Shown here: positions 1 to 7,725 of the stretch, piece by piece
Layout of the letters: each line of letters starts with the position of its first letter
How positions within the stretch are numbered: position 1 is the first letter of the stretch
NCBI GenBank assembly: GCA_036939355.1
Contig: JALLAP010004976.1
Location: 1 to 11,615 of the forward strand
DNA from: Thalassiosira profunda
Taxonomy: Eukaryota; Bacillariophyta; Thalassiosirophyceae; Thalassiosirales; Thalassiosiraceae
Length of the DNA: 11,615 nucleotides
Direction of reading: 5' to 3'
Made by a program: the position numbers and the translations under genes
The notes under the pieces: model-generated
Databases searched by the model: none
What the model saw: the letters and a program-made list of their open reading frames with translations, nothing else
Told to the model about the DNA's origin: nothing

Positions 1-3000
1 CAATCGTACCGCTTCTGGCACGTCTGGACGGTGTTCGGGATCACGACGTCGTTGAAGTTGTGGCACCCCATGGCCATCTTCACCTGCAGCATGAACGCCA
101 TGACGTCGAACATGATCTCGAGGCCGACGATCTTGTGGGCCGAGTTGAACTTGGCGATGAGCATGCCCCGCTGGTGCAATTCCGTGCACCCCCCGGCGCT
201 CTGCCGCTTGGCGTTGAGCGTCGCCATGGCCCACCGCGCCATGAGCTGGTTCCCGCTCACGACGCTCTCCTCCGTCACGAGGGTGTACTGGAACTTGACC
301 TTCCCGTTGGGATATCGCGTCCGATCCACGACGGAATCGAGGAACACGGCGTTCGCGGCCGCGTCGGCGATCATGGCGTCGACCCCCGCGAGCGTCCGCT
401 GGCAGTTCGACACCTGCACCTCGCTCGACGGGAAGCTCTGGTAGGGCGTCACGGGCATCCGGCACGTGACCGAGCTCTCGTCCAGGATGCCGCTCCACAG
501 CTCCCGCTTCTGGTCCACACCGTAGCCCGCCCGCAAGGCGAAGAAGCTGCGGAGGACGTCCACCCGCTTCGCGTGGACCTCGACGAGGAGGTTCGCCGCC
601 GTGGCCCGTTCCGACACGAGCGTGTCCCGCTCCCGGCACAGCTCGTCGACGCTGATCTTGAGCCGCTCGACGTACGCCTTCTTGCGCATGCGGGTGTTCT
701 TGGCGTGCTCTCTGTTGCGCTCGCGGTTGTGGCGGAGCCGCTCCTCCTCCTCGGTGAGGGGGGCCTCGGTCTCGGCGCCGGTGGTCTCGCCGGCCGACGA
801 GACGGGGTGCCAGCCCACGTTGGCCGAGGCCGCTCGCTTGGCCCGCTTCTTTTGGTGGGCTGTGGCGGAGTTGGTGTCCGTGAGGCCCCCGTCGGTGTCG
901 CTCGCCGACACCACGGGGAAGCCGGAGGCGCTGGGCGCCAGCATGGGCGTGGGCTGGGAGAACATTCCGGCAGCGTTCGCGGCCAACTGCTGCGGCAGCC
1001 CGGCGCCATTGTAGCCCGGCTGCCCGGCCACGGCGGGATACGCCGCTTGTCGGAGGGCGGCGACGCTGACGGGCAGCGGACGTTGCACTGCCTCGTTCGC
1101 CGCCCATGGAGTCGATGGCGGCGGTGCCTTGGACGCGGCTGCCCGTTTCGGGGCAGTTGTTGCCTGCAATTGCATCGCGAGCGAACGAAGAAGGAATGGG
1201 TGAGCGAAATGTGACTTCGTACCACGTACTTACGTACGCCCAGCCATGAGCAACCAAACTCACCTGTTTTGCCTTGGCCTTTCGTCCCGCCGGCCCATTG
1301 TTTGCAGTCGCCCTCGCCCCGGGCGCCTTTCGCTTGTGGGATGCATTGTCCTGAGGAACCGCGGCCGGTGCCTGCGCCGGCGGCCCTTGCGGCGAGTGAA
1401 CCGTCGGGCCTGGCTGGCCGGCCGGGACGACGGGCCCTTGCGTCTGACCCTGCGGTTGTATCTGCGCTTGCGTTTGCATCTGCTGCGGTTGGGTCTGCCC
1501 CTGCTGTTGCTGCTGCAGCAGCGCCTGCGTGACCTCCACCAGGCTGGGCATTCCCCCCGCCGGATTCTGCTGTTGTTGCTGCAATTGGAGCATCTGGATG
1601 AGCTGGAGGGGGTTCATCCCCGCCTGCTGTTCCGGGGTCATTCCCTGCGCCTGCGCTTGCTGCTGGGCCACCTGTGCCTGTTGCTGGGCCTGCTGCTGGA
1701 GCAACCAGAGGTAGTACGGGTGGGCCGATGGCGGGATGGTCGGCGCGGCTTGCGGAACGGCCGAGGCGGTCACGGGTCGGGCGACGTTGGTTGGCATCGC
1801 ATTCGGTTGTGCGTTCGGCGGGGCTTGGGGAGCCGCCGTGGGAGGCGCCTGCGGCTCGGCTTGGCTCTGGGCCCTGCTTGCCGTGCCCGCTGCGCCCATG
1901 CAGGCTGGAGGCTGCGGCGGCTGCGTGGGTTGTTGGGGATTATGCATCGGAGGCTGCTGCAAGGGCTGCTGGGTTACTGGAGGCTGCAGCAGTTGCTGTT
2001 GTTGCGGCTGGGCCGCCGTCAGCAGGTCCCCGTATCCCGCCGCGTCGTTGCCGCCCCCGGCGACCGGCATGTCCCCCGCGTCGTTCCCCAGGAGGCCCCC
2101 CGGCGCCGCGGCGAAGAAGTCCGCGATGCCCGCGGCCGTGGCCGACGCGGGGAGTATCGATGCAGGCATCACCTCGGGGATGCTGCTGTGGAGGCTGTTG
2201 TGGAGGCTGTTGGCGGACAGGCTGTTCGAGCGGGAGCCGGCGCCCATCGTGGCGGGGAGGAGTCCCCCGAGGTAGTCCAAGGAGGGCGACGACGTTCGCG
2301 TCGTCCCGCCCGTGGACGCGGCGTTGAGCTCGTCCCAGAAGAGGAGGCCGAGGTCTTCCTCGTTTCCCTGCGGTTGTGGGGCATGGATGGGGATGGGACA
2401 AGGCAAGTTTAGAGAACGATGTCGTCAAAGAGAAGGGGAAAGGCTGCGAGCCCAACCTCAGCAAAAGAATCCAGGAGTGTCCCCCACAGCATCATCGACA
2501 TCAAAGATGTCCAAACCTCATCTGCAAAGATGAGGCGTGCACATCATATGCACAAGATCATGACATCAACCAGACAGACATTCCTGCCTTGCAAAACCAC
2601 CACAGGAGGCTGCCATTGTAATGCTTCAGGTCTTTCCCCTCATTTGCAAAAGGAATGGCGTCCTCCCCCGAACCAGCCAGTCGCATCAATCACAAAAGAG
2701 AAACCAAACCTCCATTGCAAAACACACACACAAAGATGCCCATCAGCCGAACAAACGACCGCGACCGCCCTCCAGGCCCCGCTCCCCCGCCCCACCGCAA
2801 TCCCATCGAGCCCTGCGCCCGCCAAATGAGGCCAGCGCAGCCATCCCATGGAGACTTGAGGCCCTGCCCATGAATTTGAGGCCCCAACGCAGAAAGGCGA
2901 GCTCCCAACATGGACCGCCGGCCCAAACACAAAACGCCCATCAATCACACGGGAGCGCAACCCCCCCCCAGACCGCAGTCCACAGCTCGCCTCCCGCGTC

Positions 3001-3308
3001 CTCCGCCGGGCGTCGCGCCCCACATCCCCCGGCAGGCGAGTCCAAATAATCTCCATCCAAGATCCCTCACGGACACATCACGCGCCTCAAAAAAACAAGC
3101 TAGCGCCCCGCCATCCAATCAATCCAAAACTCACCGACGCGTCGTCCCACTCGATGCCGTCCATGGCCGCCTCCCCGGCCAGCGCCCCCGTCGCCCCTCC
3201 CGCGGAAGTCCCGTCGTGGCCCACCGTCGTCGTCCCGGCCCCCGCGGAGGCGGCGTTCGCGTCCATCCCGGTCCCCATCCCAGAGACCCCGTTTGACCCT
3301 GTCGACAT
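1..3308 (-). CDS. Glutamine-rich bZIP transcription factor (3 exons, 3' end missing)
   Basis: Predicted nuclear DNA-binding regulator. Exons are 3308-3135, 2367-1264 and 1163-1, both junctions phase 0, giving at least 813 residues and running off the left edge. Exon 1 has a Gly/Ala-rich N-terminus ending in an acidic EWDDAS, which splices to GNEEDLGLLFWDELN. Exon 2 carries a Gln/Pro-rich region (about 2010-1440), typical of activation domains, then basic clusters (HKRKAPGAR, GRKAKAK). Exon 3 holds QKKRAKR and a bZIP domain: N-x7-R-x9-L is met exactly by Asn576, Arg584 and Leu594 (NREHAKNTR, nt 716-690), followed by heptad positions L, L, L, A, V, V. From residue 631 to about 800 a separate folded-looking domain follows (RSFFALRAGYG, WSGILDESS, MPVTPYQSF, GVDAMIAD, RWAMATLNA, EIMFDVMAFM). 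I recall similar tails in diatom bZIP proteins but cannot name the fold; NTF2/SnoaL-like or PAS-like is a guess. The start at 3308 is chosen because residues upstream look like leader; an in-frame ATG at 3491 would add 61 residues. Confidence 0.85.
1164..1263 (-). other. Second intron of the bZIP gene (100 nt)
   Basis: Donor GTGAGT follows CAG (Gln426). Acceptor GCAATTGCAG ends at 1164 before GCA (Ala427). The phase is 0. It is required because the exon 3 frame meets a TAA at 1232-1230 just inside the intron, while the exon 2 frame downstream of the intron does not encode the bZIP. Confidence 0.85.
2368..3134 (-). other. First intron of the bZIP gene (767 nt)
   Basis: Donor GTGAGT at 3134 follows the codon for Ser58. 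Acceptor GCAG ends at 2368 before GGA (Gly59). Joining them keeps frame (phase 0) and links two acidic stretches. No coding exon was seen inside on either strand. It contains a short CA run (about 2720-2737), a nine-C run (2961-2969), TTGAGGCCC twice 20 nt apart (2856, 2876) and three TTGCAA hexamers (2589, 2644, 2715). It is 7-11 times longer than every other intron here. Confidence 0.75.
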
Positions 3309-4120
3309 GTCAATTCGATTTATCGCGCAATTGTGACGGTGTGCGTGGCTGGCGGGCCTCGGTCGGCCATTGCTTTCCTCGCTGCGGGTTGATCGCCTTT
3401 GCCCTTCAATTTGCTGATTGCCTTCTCGATTTTGTGTGGGAAAAAAGCGCGTGGAAATGTCTTTTTCCCTGGCTGGGGATTTCGATTGCATTCCGCGCTT
3501 CTGTGATGTTGCTTCTTGTGATGTTCCGTGGTGAATTGGGGAAGACACTCTACTTAACGAAAGGCGAGAATCGTTAAGTGGCGCAACTTCACTACGACGT
3601 ATCCTCAAGGCTCGTTTCTGACACCAATGGGTGACGAGTTCAACTCTTCCCGCAGCGACAACTGGGGAATCAGTACGTTTGATAGGCGCGACATTTGACA
3701 GGAGGCAGCTGTCTTTTTGTCTGCATTGATATCCAAGATTTGTCCAATGTTTCCGTCTCTGTGCTTTGTGGATGTAGATCGATTCTTTTCTGTTCCAGCT
3801 AAGGAAAGTATTAGATTTGTTATTGAATTCCTACGACGGGGGCTTCAAGGTGCGTGCAGGGTAGTACGATGACATCAAAACATCAGTCGGGACGTCATCT
3901 CGAAGCTGACGCGCGTTGCACGTTGAAGACCATCACGATCCTTCGCACAGCACATCACACCGATCCTCTTCTCTCGGTGTGTGAGGAAACACAAAGGAAA
4001 CACAAAGGGCAAAGACCACGCAATATCATCCAATGCTCTTCTGTGCATGAGATTTGTTTAGGTATCTGCAGGTCTTTCCGGAAAGGACTGTACGTTTGCA
4101 GATTTGCAAAGGAAACGACG
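3309..4120. other. Intergenic: 5' flank of bZIP gene, 3' flank of PEX2
   Basis: About 810 nt with no convincing gene. The part next to 3308 should hold the bZIP promoter and leader, and the part next to 4121 the PEX2 3' UTR. The bZIP frame stays open upstream to beyond 3491, so an N-terminal extension cannot be excluded. A TTGCAA lies at 4104, and GGAAACACAAA is repeated in tandem near 3985-4006. No TATA box or polyadenylation signal stands out clearly. Confidence 0.6.
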
Positions 4121-5533
4121 CTACCCTCCCGTCCGCGCGTACGCCGGCCGGCCCGAGGAAACGATCGCCCTGCCGCAAGCCACGCAGCGAAAGCCGAGGT
4201 CGTCCGTGACCGCCGCGCGGAGGCACAAGTAGCAGTAGCCGTGCCCGCACGAGGCGACGTAGGGGATGGTCGGGTTCTCCGTATGACACAGCGCGCACGC
4301 GAGCGGGCGGTCATCCCCGTCGAGTGCGGTAGCACTTTCGTCCTCCTCCGCCACGCCCAGGAAGGAGAGGGCCCGTCGGCGCATCCCACGGCGCCGGCGA
4401 CCCGCCGTTCGCTGCGCCGCGCCGCTCGCCCTTGGGATCGCGATGGAGGAGGCGGCGTTCCCTCCGCCATCATCGGCCCCCGCGGCCCCATTTCCCCTTG
4501 GTGGCAGCACCATCGCCATCGTCCGCAGCCCCTCCTCCACCATCAGCCTCCGGTTCCCGTACTGAAAGTTCGCGTGCCGCTGGTGCGGCCTCCCGCCAAA
4601 GTATCCCCCATTCCCTCCTGCATTTGTTGCATTCCCTCCATTCCCCGCAACACCGTCGCCCTCCGCGGCATATTCCCACCCCGCCAGCCGCACCCCCAGG
4701 CCGGGCGCGGCGCTCCCGCCCCACAGGTACGACAGATGGGCAATAAGCTTTAGAGGAGGGAGGAAGACGTCGCCCAGTCCGAGGAGGGCGTCGGCCAGAA
4801 CCGATCGGAGGCGGGATTGCCGCTCGCGGGCCCGTTGCCGGACGCTCACAACTTGTGATTGCTGATGTGTCGATTGCTGATGTGTTGGTTGCTGCGGCTG
4901 TGTTGGTTGCTGCTGCCCAGATTGCTGTTGCGATGGCTGTCCCGCGGAACCTCTCAACTCGCGGCGGATCTCCTCCAACCGCCTCCTCCGCTCCCGCTCG
5001 TCCAATTGCCGCTGCCTTCGCCGCCGCAGCTCCTCGTACAGGCCCGGCACCACCACCGCGGCGAGCACCAGCGCCAGTATTTTGGCATACCGCTGAAGGC
5101 GAGATTGTCCAGCCATTTGTGGCCCGCTGCCGAGCGAAGGCCGGAGGATCATCCCCAGATTCTGCATGGCCGGCGTCTGCACCCGCACCTCTCTTTGTTT
5201 GTCGTGAGTGTAAACGTGGCGGCACGAGCCCACCAACAGCATGGCGCGCAGGGCCCCTTCTACGATTCGCTTCCACGGCAGCGCATTCTTCGCGGAACCT
5301 CCGCCATTGTCGCCGCCGCCTCCCCCACTGCCTCCTCCAATTGCAACTTCGTTATTGCTCGCGGCGACGCCCGTGGTCCAATCGAGGTGCGCCCCCGGGA
5401 AGGCCAGCTTGATGGCGTTGGTTAGACGCGGCAGCAGCAGCCGGGAGAGGAGGTGGTCGTCGATGAGGGGAATGTCGAGGGGATCGCCGCGGTGGCAGGG
5501 GGCGGCCGGGGATGCCTCGACGACGGCGGCCAT
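4121..5533 (-). CDS. PEX2: Peroxisome biogenesis factor 2-like RING E3 ligase (PEX2)
   Basis: Single-exon gene of 470 residues. PEX2 is one of three RING peroxins (PEX2/10/12) that form the peroxisomal membrane ubiquitin ligase monoubiquitinating the import receptor PEX5 for recycling. The C-terminus has a full C3HC4 RING: Cys413, Cys416, Cys429, His431, Cys434, Cys437, Cys450, Cys453, with the PEX2-like CALCHTENPTIPYVASCGH pattern. Upstream are PEX2-like pieces: DDHLLSRLLLPRL near residues 26-36, VQTPAMQNLGMILRP (118-132), a hydrophobic segment (150-164), LKLIAHLSYLWG (261-272) with GVRLAGWEY, and NRRLMVEEGLRTMAMVLPP (327-345). At 470 residues it is longer than usual PEX2 (about 300-330), because of Gly-rich (66-79, 296-310), Arg/Glu-rich (168-195) and Gln-rich (200-227) inserts. 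Start context ACCATGG is strong. It is head-to-head with the transporter gene. PEX10 or PEX12 are less likely, since PEX12 RINGs lack several ligands and PEX10 motifs differ. Confidence 0.8.
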   Translation of the reverse strand: MAAVVEASPAAPCHRGDPLDIPLIDDHLLSRLLLPRLTNAIKLAFPGAHLDWTTGVAASNNEVAIGGGSGGGGGDNGGGSAKNALPWKRIVEGALRAMLLVGSCRHVYTHDKQREVRVQTPAMQNLGMILRPSLGSGPQMAGQSRLQRYAKILALVLAAVVVPGLYEELRRRRQRQLDERERRRRLEEIRRELRGSAGQPSQQQSGQQQPTQPQQPTHQQSTHQQSQVVSVRQRARERQSRLRSVLADALLGLGDVFLPPLKLIAHLSYLWGGSAAPGLGVRLAGWEYAAEGDGVAGNGGNATNAGGNGGYFGGRPHQRHANFQYGNRRLMVEEGLRTMAMVLPPRGNGAAGADDGGGNAASSIAIPRASGAAQRTAGRRRRGMRRRALSFLGVAEEDESATALDGDDRPLACALCHTENPTIPYVASCGHGYCYLCLRAAVTDDLGFRCVACGRAIVSSGRPAYARTGG

Positions 5534-5841
5534 GGTAGGTTGAGGTGCACCGACGGACGGAGAGTTGGGTTGGTGTGCAAGTGCAAATCAAATCCGCTTG
5601 TGCGCTTGGGCCAAAGGCCGAAAAACCCAACCCAACCTAACCCAACCGACCCACTCTGCTTCTGCTCAGCTCCTCCCCCAGCCTTCGCGTGCCCTCCCGC
5701 TACTCCGCGCCTCCCCCTCGAATGGCCGCCGGCGGCTTCCGCCGCCGCCATCGCCCAAAGCCAGCCTCCGCCCCGAGCGGCTATGACGATGGATTCCGGA
5801 ACGACCAAGTTGGAGCGAAATCGGCGTTGCAAGCGACAAAG
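5534..5841. promoter_or_regulatory. Divergent promoter/leader between PEX2 and transporter
   Basis: These 308 nt must carry the 5' leaders and promoters of both flanking genes. They contain TTGGGTTGG at 5565-5573 and its complement within the AACCC array at 5624-5647, a TTGCAA at 5827, and a short uORF at 5783-5845. An in-frame ATG at 5722 could start the transporter 40 codons earlier, so the downstream part may be translated. No TATA box is obvious. Confidence 0.55.
5624..5647 (+). repeat. AACCC pentamer array in the divergent promoter
   Basis: Four AACCC-type units with one AACCT variant, reading AACCCAACCCAACCTAACCC then AACC. It lies about 195 nt upstream of the transporter start at 5842 and 90 nt upstream of the PEX2 start. 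It resembles a degenerate telomere-type box, but a promoter element is more likely given related copies at 5565 and 8683. Confidence 0.6.
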
Positions 5842-5845
5842 ATGA
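5783..5845 (+). other. Short upstream ORF overlapping the transporter start (ATGA)
   Basis: Twenty codons beginning MTMDSGTTKLER and ending in TGA at 5843-5845. The stop overlaps the ATG at 5842-5844 as ATGA. If 5842 is the true start, this arrangement would allow termination-reinitiation control. If translation starts at 5722, it is just an out-of-frame ORF inside coding sequence. Confidence 0.35.
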
Positions 5846-7406
5846 CGATGTCGGAGCGAGCGCCGCCCGTGCCGTGGGTCATGCTCCACGCCCTCCTCTA
5901 CGTGCTGTCGGGGGTGACCCAGGTGAGGACGCCGGCTCGCATCCTGATTTGTGCGGCAATTGCAATTATTATTATCATTTGGTGCATGCACTCACCCTTC
6001 GCTCATTTGTACCCCGCAGCCGATATTGATGGCCTATGCGCAGCACGCCGGCCTCGCCGATCCGCGGTGCCAACTGTACATGCTCTTTTACTACGTCGGC
6101 CCGGCGTCGGTGGCGTTCACGCTGCGGAGGCGGCGGGGAAGGAGACGGGAGGAGGATGGCAGGGAGGGAAATGGAAATAATGGTGCCGGTGATGCAAAGC
6201 GATTGCAGGATAACGGCCCCTCGAATGGCGCGCAGTACGGGAGCACTTCCCACGGCGGTGCAGGGGGTGCAAAGCGATTGCAGAACGGCTCCTCGAACGG
6301 CGCACGGTACGGGAGCACTTCCGACGGCGATGCAACCACCAATGAGCACAATGAGTGGGAGGCCGAGGAGGAAGAGAGGGCGTGGCCGTCGCGATCCCTT
6401 GCTCTCAAGGCCTCGGCCATTGCGTTGTTCGACCTGTTCGCCCAATCGATGGTCTACACTGGTGAGCATTCTAAGATGCAATCTGAGCAACGTTGCAAAA
6501 GCAAATACTCATCTGTTTCATCTTCATCCATTCTCGACAGGAAACAACATGGCCGGCCCAACAATATTCGCCATCATCTACTCCTCCGTCACGGTGTGGG
6601 CGGCGCTGTATTCCAAGCTTCTCCTCGGCCGTTCCCTCGTCCCCTTCCAGTGGGCGGGGGTCTGCCTCGTCGTCGTCGGGCTGTCGCTGACCGCGTACGA
6701 CTCCCTCGCGGTGGGACGGAGCGTCTTTTGGGGGGCGGTGCTGGTACTGATCGGAACGTCCTTCCACGGCTTGACGTACGTGATGAGCGAGGGGATCATG
6801 ACGGCCCCGGCATCGACGGCATTTGCTGCGGAAGGAACGGAGTTGGAGAAGGGCGGGCAGGCAAAACAAAGGGCGGAGCCGCGGCACTTGTCGGTGCGGG
6901 CGAACTGCGCCATACAGGGGATCGTCGCGACGCTCGCCCTCCTTTTGTGGCAGCTGTTCTACACAATCCCGCGGATGCAATCGCTCGTCCTGGATCCCAT
7001 GGCGGAGGCGGGCACTACTCCCCTCGGCGCATTGACTATTCTGGGCTACATTGCATTGGCCAACCTGGTCCACAGCGTCACCTTCTTCATAACACTCAAG
7101 CACTTTCCGGGAGGGGCAACCTCGGCCGGCGTGTTGAAGGGACTGCAGGCCGTCCTGGTCTTTGCGGCCAGCGCCGTCATACTCTGCGGAAGGTGGGGCG
7201 GAATGGAGATGTGCTGGTCGGGCAGTAAGATGCTCAGCCTCATCGTGGTGGTGTGCGGAATAATGTTGTACGCGATGTTTACAACGAAGAAAGGCTCGGA
7301 CGTTGGAAACGTAGCTCCGCTGGGATTCTCGCTGCGGCTGAAGAGCAAAGGATACGGGAGAGTTGACGATGCCGCCCTATCCGAGGGCAAAATCATGTGC
7401 GTGTAA
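5842..7406 (+). CDS. DMT-superfamily (SLC35/EamA-like) membrane transporter
   Basis: Exons 5842-5922, 6020-6461 and 6541-7406 (phases 0 and 1) give 462 residues. About ten hydrophobic segments are visible: roughly 10-26, 47-63, 154-173, 178-200, 206-222, 236-255, 296-315, 337-360, 372-391 and 401-421, the layout of drug/metabolite transporters. The third and fourth helices, then QWAGVCLVVVGL (211-222) after a short basic turn (LLLGRSLVPF), match the usual EamA/SLC35 first-half pattern; GGATSAGVLKGLQAVLVFAASA (365-386) is the equivalent second-half segment. Such proteins move nucleotide sugars, sugar phosphates or other metabolites across Golgi, plastid or vacuolar membranes; the substrate cannot be read here. 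Residues 64-153 form an unusually long charged loop between helices 2 and 3, with an internal duplication. The C-terminal 40 residues are hydrophilic. The start at 5842 has A at -3; an in-frame ATG at 5722 would add 40 Arg/Ala-rich residues. Confidence 0.8.
5923..6019 (+). other. Transporter intron 1 (97 nt)
   Basis: Donor GTGAGG follows CAG (Gln27). Acceptor CCGCAG precedes CCG (Pro28). The phase is 0, and splicing joins the two halves of the first membrane segment. It contains TTGCAA at 5960. Confidence 0.85.
6193..6339 (+). repeat. Imperfect tandem duplication inside transporter exon 2
   Basis: Two adjoining units of about 75 and 72 nt differ by a 3-nt indel and scattered substitutions. 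They encode A-KRLQDNGPSNGAQYGSTSHG and A-KRLQ-NGSSNGARYGSTSDG type segments. The indel keeps frame, and the unit lies in the hydrophilic loop, where length change is tolerated. Confidence 0.85.
6462..6540 (+). other. Transporter intron 2 (79 nt)
   Basis: Donor GTGAGC follows ACT-G. Acceptor CGACAG precedes GA-AAC. The phase is 1, rebuilding GGA (Gly175) in VYTGNNMAGP. It contains TTGCAA at 6493. Confidence 0.85.
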
Positions 7407-7667
7407 TTGCATTCCGAATGGACCGCAGCTGATATGCCAAAATATCTTATCACCTTGACAAGTAAAAGTACACTTTGTGACCCCGCCACGATAACAACTC
7501 TATATTTCCCTCTTTCCAGAGTCGCCGTGAAATCGCCTTTTCGCTCGTCTTCCATTGCATCAATGCATAATGCAAGCCCCTACCAAACACTCGCTCAGTC
7601 TTTCACATCCAACTTGGCCAATTGCGCCGTAACGTCCACGAAGCCCAACTTGNTACCAAACACTCGC
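7407..7667. other. Convergent 3' region between transporter and MORN gene
   Basis: Holds the two 3' UTRs. Its right part includes the first copy of a 72-bp duplication and a single N at 7653. If that duplication is an assembly artefact, the true gap between the stop codons is about 73 nt shorter. Nothing else is seen. Confidence 0.6.
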
Positions 7668-7725
7668 TCAGTCTTTCACATCCAACTTGGCCAATTGCGC
7701 CGTAACGTCCACGAAGCCCAACTTG
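7581..7725. repeat. Identical 72-bp direct repeat flanking one N
   Basis: 7581-7652 and 7654-7725 are identical and separated only by the N at 7653. The right copy contains the last codons, stop (7670-7668) and first 3' UTR bases of the MORN gene. Exact identity on either side of an N is what two overlapping contig ends placed side by side look like. Confidence 0.9.

Noticed and set aside
60..1214. Long plus-strand open frame (384 codons) opposite the bZIP exon 3
   Set aside because: It is Arg/Gly/His-rich without domain character, and the opposite strand encodes an unmistakable bZIP. High GC creates long antisense open frames.
1246..2412. Plus-strand 388-codon frame rich in Leu and Arg
   Set aside because: It is the antisense of the CAG/CAA-rich exon 2; the Leu runs are complements of Gln codons.
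2621..3049. Plus-strand frames inside the first bZIP intron
   Set aside because: They are Pro/Ser/His-rich, with start codons in poor contexts and no similarity to a recognisable domain. They are explained by C-rich intron composition.
3577..3660. Possible tRNA, suggested by a B-box-like GTTCAACTC near 3638 and an A-box-like TGGCGCAAC upstream
   Set aside because: The T stem pairs poorly and no consistent acceptor or anticodon stem could be drawn.
3854..4753. Plus-strand frame of about 299 codons overlapping PEX2
   Set aside because: It begins at a GTG rather than ATG, has no recognisable domain, and lies antisense to the RING domain of PEX2.
5624..5647. Interstitial telomere repeat
   Set aside because: The unit is mainly the pentamer AACCC, not a six-base telomere unit, and it is short. 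Related copies in other promoters favour a regulatory motif.
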